DNA from: Hafnia psychrotolerans | Lineage (GTDB): Bacteria; Pseudomonadota; Gammaproteobacteria; Enterobacterales; Enterobacteriaceae | Direction: 5' to 3' | Length of the DNA stretch: 64,000 bases | Assembly: GCF_014639435.1 (NCBI RefSeq) | Contig: NZ_BMFZ01000002.1 | Span: forward strand, 186,001 to 250,000 | In this document: positions 59,919 to 64,000 of the stretch, piece by piece | Numbering within the stretch: the stretch's first letter is position 1 | Layout of the letters: every line of letters begins with the position of its first letter | Program-made: the position numbers and the translations under genes | Notes under the pieces: model-generated | Told to the model about the DNA's origin: nothing | Seen by the model: only the letters and a program-made list of their open reading frames with translations | Database searches by the model: none

Positions 59919-59929
59919 AGCGACTCCCG

Positions 59930-61171
59930 TTAAAGTTTGATCTGGTACTGTTTATTATCTCGGGGATTTTTTTGCAGATTGCACACCATGGCGGTATCCG
60001 CTGGGGCCTGCTGGGAGTAGGACTCCAGGATCTTCATCTCATGGTTTTGAACCTCTGCGATATGCACATCCAGGATGCAGTGATGGGTTGGCGGATCGAC
60101 CGTGACTTTTCCGCTTGGCGAGGCCACTGAAATCCCGGTTTCAAGCGCAGCGATAACTTTCATGCGGTCAATATCACCGGCTTTACGCACTCCTGCAGCC
60201 CACAACAACATTCCCTGATAAGCCCCCATCGCAAGGTCATGCACGTAAGGGGCATTTTTGCCGTATTTGGCTTTGAATTTTTTAACAAAGGCTTCATTGT
60301 CCGGCGTCGGGATCTCCTGCATATAGTTGGCACAAACCAGAATTCCGTTGCTTTCTTCTGGCGACAAAATAATGTGCTCGTTACCACTGCCGAATACCGT
60401 TGAAGCAATAGGAATTTTTCCTGTCATGCCCGATGCGTGCCACTGGCGATAGAAAGAAAGATGCGCGCCGCCGACCAGCGCTGACCAGACGATATCCGGC
60501 TTGGCCTTCTGCACTTTAGAAATAGCAGCGCCAAAATCGGTGACATCTAACGGGAAGAATTCAATATCCATCACTTCACCGCCATTATCCTGGACATATT
60601 TCTTCACCCAGGCAGAAACGATTTGCCCGTAGTTATAGTCGGCCGCCAGAATATAAACTTTCTTGCCCCACTTTTTCATGGCGTAAGGCACCAGTTTTTC
60701 TACCGTCTGTGATGGCGTCGAGCCCGATGAGAAATAGTTTCTATCGCAGACACCGCCTTCATACTGGGCAGGATAAAAATAGAGTGTGCGGAAACGGTCC
60801 AACACCGGCCTGATCACTTCACGGGAAGCCGAAGTAATACCGCCATGCACCACCGCGACTTGATCTTTTAATGCCGCCTGCTGAGCATATTGCGCGTACA
60901 GCTGCATGCTGGATTGCGCATCGTAATTGATCATCTGCAAGGGACGCCCCAACAATCCCCCCGAGGTGTTAATCTCTTCTGCCGCCAGATTGATCGCATC
61001 AGACATCGCCTTACCATAAATATCTAATCCGCCCGATAGATCGAGGATAGTGGCGACTTTAATCGGCCCGTTGCTGTCGGCCGCAAAACCGAATTTAGGT
61101 AAGCCAGTCGCAGCCAAACCAACAGCAGACAACACCGTGTTATTAATGAATGAACGACGAGTAATAGCCAT
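59930..61171 (-). CDS. urtA: UrtA/AmiC-type substrate-binding protein with Tat-like signal
   Basis: A 413-residue periplasmic binding protein of the UrtA/FmdD/AmiC group, which bind urea or short-chain amides. The start at 61171 has GAGGA upstream and gives a twin-arginine-type signal (TRRSFINNTVLSAVG); longer in-frame versions lie in the leader. Family blocks are LDLSGGLDIYGKAMSDAINLA, HGGITSASREVIRPVLD, YFYPAQYEGG and GAYQGMLLWAAGV. It heads the operon. The ligand (urea versus amide) is open; the amidase and ANTAR genes nearby favour an amide. Confidence 0.88.
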   Translation of the reverse strand: MAITRRSFINNTVLSAVGLAATGLPKFGFAADSNGPIKVATILDLSGGLDIYGKAMSDAINLAAEEINTSGGLLGRPLQMINYDAQSSMQLYAQYAQQAALKDQVAVVHGGITSASREVIRPVLDRFRTLYFYPAQYEGGVCDRNYFSSGSTPSQTVEKLVPYAMKKWGKKVYILAADYNYGQIVSAWVKKYVQDNGGEVMDIEFFPLDVTDFGAAISKVQKAKPDIVWSALVGGAHLSFYRQWHASGMTGKIPIASTVFGSGNEHIILSPEESNGILVCANYMQEIPTPDNEAFVKKFKAKYGKNAPYVHDLAMGAYQGMLLWAAGVRKAGDIDRMKVIAALETGISVASPSGKVTVDPPTHHCILDVHIAEVQNHEMKILESYSQQAPADTAMVCNLQKNPRDNKQYQIKL

Positions 61172-61255
61172 AGCATCCTCAGCAAATAGTTTTATAGGAC
61201 TTTGGGGGAATAAGTGTTTCCGGGAACCGGAAATGGGTAAAAAAATGGGCATAAG

Positions 61256-61271
61256 CTGACGTCATTGTCAG
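61256..61271 (-). promoter_or_regulatory. Leader hairpin with ANTAR-type hexaloop
   Basis: On the transcribed minus strand CTGAC-AATGAC-GTCAG is a 5-bp stem closing a six-base loop with A at position 1 and G at position 4, the invariant bases of ANTAR-protein RNA targets. It lies about 85 nt before the urtA-like start and is followed on the RNA by a run of seven U. A second perfect hairpin (TTTCCGG/CCGGAAA, 61217-61233) is further down but has a 3-nt loop, so the full two-hairpin motif is not proven. Confidence 0.45.
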
Positions 61272-61320
61272 TTATCAAATTAAGGAGTTACCACGTCGTT
61301 GGGGCAACAGTGAAAATAAA

Positions 61321-61334
61321 GCAATATTCAGGCC
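61321..61334 (-). promoter_or_regulatory. Sigma-54 promoter of the urt-like operon
   Basis: On the minus strand TTGGCCTGAATATTGCTT shows GG-N10-GC spacing. Transcription would begin near 61309, giving a leader of about 138 nt that includes the hexaloop hairpin. Sigma-54 use fits nitrogen control of urea or amide uptake. Confidence 0.65.
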
Positions 61335-61449
61335 AATTACGATACTGCTATTTTATCGACTCAAAAAATGAGGGTTATTAGTCTAACCGCTAAAAAATAA
61401 ACTTTAGAATGCTGATTGAGGAAGGGGTAAAAGTTGGAATAATTAATCA

Positions 61450-61488
61450 CACGCACTACAGCGTGACAATCAGGCACTGAAAGAGTGC
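61450..61488. promoter_or_regulatory. Candidate NtrC sites upstream of the urt-like operon
   Basis: GCACT-GAAAG-AGTGC (61474-61488) resembles the NtrC core GCAC-N7-GTGC, and CACGC-ACTACA-GCGTG (61450-61465) lies beside it. They are about 115-155 bp upstream of the -24/-12 element, a usual enhancer distance. Nothing else was found in 61172-61709 besides the promoter and leader elements listed separately. Confidence 0.45.
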
Positions 61489-61709
61489 GCAACAAGCCAA
61501 CCCTTTAAATAAGGTATTCAATGAGGTGTCCTTCTTAACAAAGTCATTGTCATTTTAAACAAAGCATTTTATTTAAATATAAATACTGATCAGCCAGGCG
61601 GATTAACGATAACAATGAGAATACGCTTTAATATCGCCAGGCGTTATTGGTGACCTTTTCCCTGAAAACCGGGCAAAATCCAAAGGTCACATTATTTAGC
61701 TGGCTAAAC

Positions 61710-63149
61710 TTAACGGTATTTCCACAACCACTTCCCGCTCGCCAGACGCCAGTAAAAGAAAGCGCCGCGAATGATCCAATCCAGACACATACCGAGCCAG
61801 ATCCCTACAACCCCAAAGCCCAGCACCACACCCAAGGTGTAACCTGCCACGATACGACCACCCCACATACTCAGCAGTGATATCCACATGGTGAAGCGTG
61901 CGTCACGCGCCCCTTTTAACCCTGCAGGAAGTACCCATGATGCCGCCCAGAAAGGCATAAATGCGGCGTTGAGCCACACCAGGACTTTGACCACGTGAAT
62001 CACGTCATCTTCTTTGGTATAAAACGAAGCCAACACACCGGCCAGCGGCACTGAGAGCAGTGAGAGCGCGCACAAGCCGATAGTAGACAACCAAAAGATA
62101 TGCTTGAGCTGATGCTCAGCCTGCCCCATTTGTCCTTTGCCTAAGCGTGTGCCGACAATAATGGTGGAGGTTGAGCCGAGTGCGTTACCCGGCAGGTTAA
62201 TCATTGAGGCGATAGACGCCGCAATAAAGTTCCCGGCAATAACGTCAGTCCCCATTCCGGCCACGAAAACCTGCGTTAACAACTTGCCGCTGTTAAACAG
62301 CACCGATTCAATACTGGCAGGCACACCAATACTCAGCACTTCAATCAGAACACTGATATTGAGCGGCTTGAAATAACTTTTCAGCGGAATACGCAGCGCC
62401 GGGTTAAAGCCAATCATCAGCACATAAATGACCACGGCAGCACCGATATAACGGGCGATGGTTAGCCCCAATCCCGCACCGGTAAAACCCAGTCCACCCC
62501 AGCCAAAACAACCATAAATCAGCACGCTGCTGATCATAATATTCAGGATATTCATGCCGCCGTTGATCAGCATCGGAATTTTGGTATTGCCAGCGCCACG
62601 CAAGGCACCACAGCCGATCAGTGCAATGGCCGCTGCGGGGTAACTCCAGGCCGTGATGGTGAGATAATTGAGGGCCAGGGCTTTGACCTGCGGTTCGGCA
62701 CTGCCGGCAATCAAATCGACAATGTGCGTCCCGGCAAACTCGATGCCAAGCGCCAGCAGAAACGCAAAACCGGTCATTAATACCAGAGACTGGCGGGCAG
62801 CAGATCGGGCGCGTTTACGGTTGAGTTTACCCAGGCTGAAAGCCACCACGACCGTGGTCCCAAGGTCTATCGCCGCAAAGAAAGCGATGATCACCATATT
62901 GAAGCTGTCTGCCAGGCCGACTCCCGCCATCGCCTCCTTGCCCAACCAACTGACCAGAAAAGTACTGAGGACACCCATCAGCAATACACACATATTTTCG
63001 AAAAATATCGGTATGGCCAAAGGCGTGATTTCTCGCCAGAACAACACACGGTAAGAACGCCGTTTGTGATACCACTTAGTGCGATCCAATGCGTGCTGCA
63101 CAGAGACTCTGATGTTTTGCAAGATGGTTCCAGCGTTGAGTACGGACAA
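61710..63149 (-). CDS. yeeO: MATE-family multidrug/metabolite exporter YeeO
   Basis: A 479-residue MATE transporter with 12 helices, aligned along its length with E. coli YeeO: RSYRVLFWREITPLAIPIF, AMAGVGLADSFNMVI, ALRGAGNTKIPMLING and WVLPAGLKGARDARF. YeeO exports flavins and dipeptides in E. coli. The start proposed is a TTG at 63149; the N-terminus is uncertain since E. coli YeeO has a longer leader and no better-placed ATG is seen here. Confidence 0.9.
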   Translation of the reverse strand: MSVLNAGTILQNIRVSVQHALDRTKWYHKRRSYRVLFWREITPLAIPIFFENMCVLLMGVLSTFLVSWLGKEAMAGVGLADSFNMVIIAFFAAIDLGTTVVVAFSLGKLNRKRARSAARQSLVLMTGFAFLLALGIEFAGTHIVDLIAGSAEPQVKALALNYLTITAWSYPAAAIALIGCGALRGAGNTKIPMLINGGMNILNIMISSVLIYGCFGWGGLGFTGAGLGLTIARYIGAAVVIYVLMIGFNPALRIPLKSYFKPLNISVLIEVLSIGVPASIESVLFNSGKLLTQVFVAGMGTDVIAGNFIAASIASMINLPGNALGSTSTIIVGTRLGKGQMGQAEHQLKHIFWLSTIGLCALSLLSVPLAGVLASFYTKEDDVIHVVKVLVWLNAAFMPFWAASWVLPAGLKGARDARFTMWISLLSMWGGRIVAGYTLGVVLGFGVVGIWLGMCLDWIIRGAFFYWRLASGKWLWKYR

Positions 63150-63590
63150 AGACCTGAAACAAGAATGGTAAAAACCTTCCTGTTTTGCAAAGTCTTTTCA
63201 CGCAAAGAGAGGGAAAATTGTTGGGGAAATGTAAAATAGTTTAGTCTCAGGGCAGCACCGTCCTGACTTCGCCACATCACAGGCGACACATCCTGATACA
63301 GGTTCCTTTCAGACGATGTACTGACGCCGCAAAAATTTGACTCCCATCACACTTTACTAAAAATCGAACAGACCCTAACCGCTGGCTATCAAGTTTTCAC
63401 GCTGAAGAGCCGATGACTTAGTCAGTGAGTCTATCAATCGCCACCAGCAACTCGCATTGTCTCTCGGTGAATTTTCATGCCCTTGCATAAAAAGAGAATG
63501 TCACAAAAAAGCATTAAAAACATAAAGTTGAATGATTTTTCCAAGGTGGTTGGCCTACCTTTTTAATGACAATTTCAGGGAGTTAAATCT
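63150..63590. other. Intergenic region between yeeO and the chemoreceptor gene
   Basis: A 441-bp divergent gap that should contain both promoters. I see no small gene and no unambiguous -10/-35 or sigma-28 box. Confidence 0.4.
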
Positions 63591-64000
63591 ATGCATTTTA
63601 AAAATACCACCGTGCGAACCCAACTGACTCTGGGGTTTGGCGTTTTAGTTGCGATTGTCCTTGCTGTCGTCCTGCTCTCTATTAACTCCCTGAGTCAGGC
63701 CAACAACAGATTCAAGAATCATGTGCAGCAAGTTTCTGCCCGTGAATCGTCGGTTAACTTAATCCTTAGTGGTGTCAAAGACAGCTCGCTGAGTATTTAC
63801 GGCCTGGTATTGGTCAGCGAAGCTGCTGATATCGAAGCCGGTAAAAAACAAGTTGCCGCCGCTGAAGAGAAAACCGCTGTCGCGCTAACCCAATTGCAGG
63901 AGGCCATTAAACAGCACTCTGACGTTACCGACCAGGACCGGCAATTTGTGGCTGCGATTGCGCATGCTGAAGAGGAATATCGGCCTATTGCTAAACACAT
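63591..64000 (+). CDS. Methyl-accepting chemotaxis protein, 5' part (continues beyond the window)
   Basis: The ATG at 63591 has GGGAG upstream and opens an uninterrupted frame to the end of the window (136 codons). The product starts MHFKNTTVRTQLTLGFG followed by a hydrophobic stretch (VLVAIVLAVVLLSI), the first transmembrane segment of a Tsr/Tar-type receptor, then the beginning of a helical periplasmic domain (NNRFKNHVQQVSARESSVN). The ligand cannot be predicted and the signalling domain lies outside. Confidence 0.85.
   Translation, partial: MHFKNTTVRTQLTLGFGVLVAIVLAVVLLSINSLSQANNRFKNHVQQVSARESSVNLILSGVKDSSLSIYGLVLVSEAADIEAGKKQVAAAEEKTAVALTQLQEAIKQHSDVTDQDRQFVAAIAHAEEEYRPIAKH

Noticed and set aside
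61217..61233. TTTCCGG/CCGGAAA hairpin in the urtA-like leader as the terminator overlapped by an ANTAR hairpin
   Set aside because: The loop has three bases instead of six and no T-run follows on the minus strand, so it cannot be called either the second hexaloop or an intrinsic terminator.
63525..63560. TAAAGTTG upstream of the chemoreceptor gene as a sigma-28 (FliA) -35 box
   Set aside because: No sequence resembling GCCGATAA is found 11 bp downstream, so the match is not enough.
1..64000. CRISPR arrays, toxin-antitoxin pairs or known phage-defence systems
   Set aside because: No regularly spaced repeats with spacers and no recognisable nuclease, helicase or toxin/antitoxin pair were seen anywhere in the window.

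Overview
The window looks like a chromosomal segment of an enterobacterium (order Enterobacterales). Supporting this are the formate hydrogenlyase (FHL) genes hycA-hycI with hypA-hypE and fhlA, and clear homologues of enterobacterial mtfA, yfhL, cbpA/cbpM, an entS-type exporter and yeeO. I cannot fix the genus. The gene order hyp-hyc-hydN-fdhF-hypF-nickel permease is not that of E. coli K-12. LAYOUT. 1-0.7 kb: end of a DUF1460 gene. 0.9-21.7 kb: one FHL island. fhlA and hypABCDE read leftward; hycABCDEFGHI and then hydN-fdhF-hypF-NiCoT permease read rightward. Sigma-54 type -24/-12 elements and repeated TCGACA/TGTCGA and TCGAAAT motifs, which I take to be FhlA sites, lie at 6.75-7.02, 7.61-7.66 and 15.28-15.41 kb. 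Together these genes encode the formate dehydrogenase, the electron-transfer and hydrogenase subunits, the NiFe(CN)2CO cofactor factory, the hydrogenase protease, nickel uptake and the formate-responsive activator. The formate dehydrogenase has Cys where E. coli has selenocysteine. 21.9-23.3 kb: mtfA, tRNA-Asn(GUU) and yfhL, ordinary backbone. 23.3-36.5 kb: a leftward, tightly overlapping cluster with a divergent LysR gene. It holds a 2-hydroxyacid dehydrogenase, two different KamA-type radical SAM aminomutases, an ATP-grasp ligase, a polytopic membrane protein, a metallo-beta-lactamase-fold hydrolase, a flavin-dependent enzyme, a cupin, an MFS transporter and a zeta-type GST. I know of no characterised pathway with this set. 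It reads like a locus for making, exporting and controlling a small amino-acid-derived metabolite, and it is the best candidate here for an undescribed system. 36.5-41.3 kb: an accessory mosaic with an acetyltransferase remnant, a NepI-like exporter plus AraC regulator, two IS3-family fragments, a thymidylate-kinase-like protein, a HEAT-repeat fragment and a back-to-back IS terminal-repeat scar. 41.3-43.9 kb: two small divergent regulator/target pairs (MerR/DUF2938 and MarR/quinone oxidoreductase). 44.2-48.3 kb: a beta-glucoside PTS operon (GntR, IIB, IIC, IIA, GH4 6-phospho-beta-glucosidase) with a decayed 84-bp duplication of the IIB 3' end. 48.6-53.4 kb: cbpM-cbpA, an EntS-type exporter, a secreted alpha/beta hydrolase and a P4-type integrase remnant. 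53.4-61.4 kb: an amide/urea nitrogen-scavenging block with an amidase, a FeaR/NitR-like AraC regulator, an AmiR-type ANTAR antiterminator and a five-gene UrtABCDE-type ABC transporter. The transporter operon has a sigma-54 type promoter, a possible NtrC site and a leader hairpin with an ANTAR-type hexaloop. 61.7-64 kb: a YeeO-type MATE exporter and the 5' part of a chemoreceptor gene.
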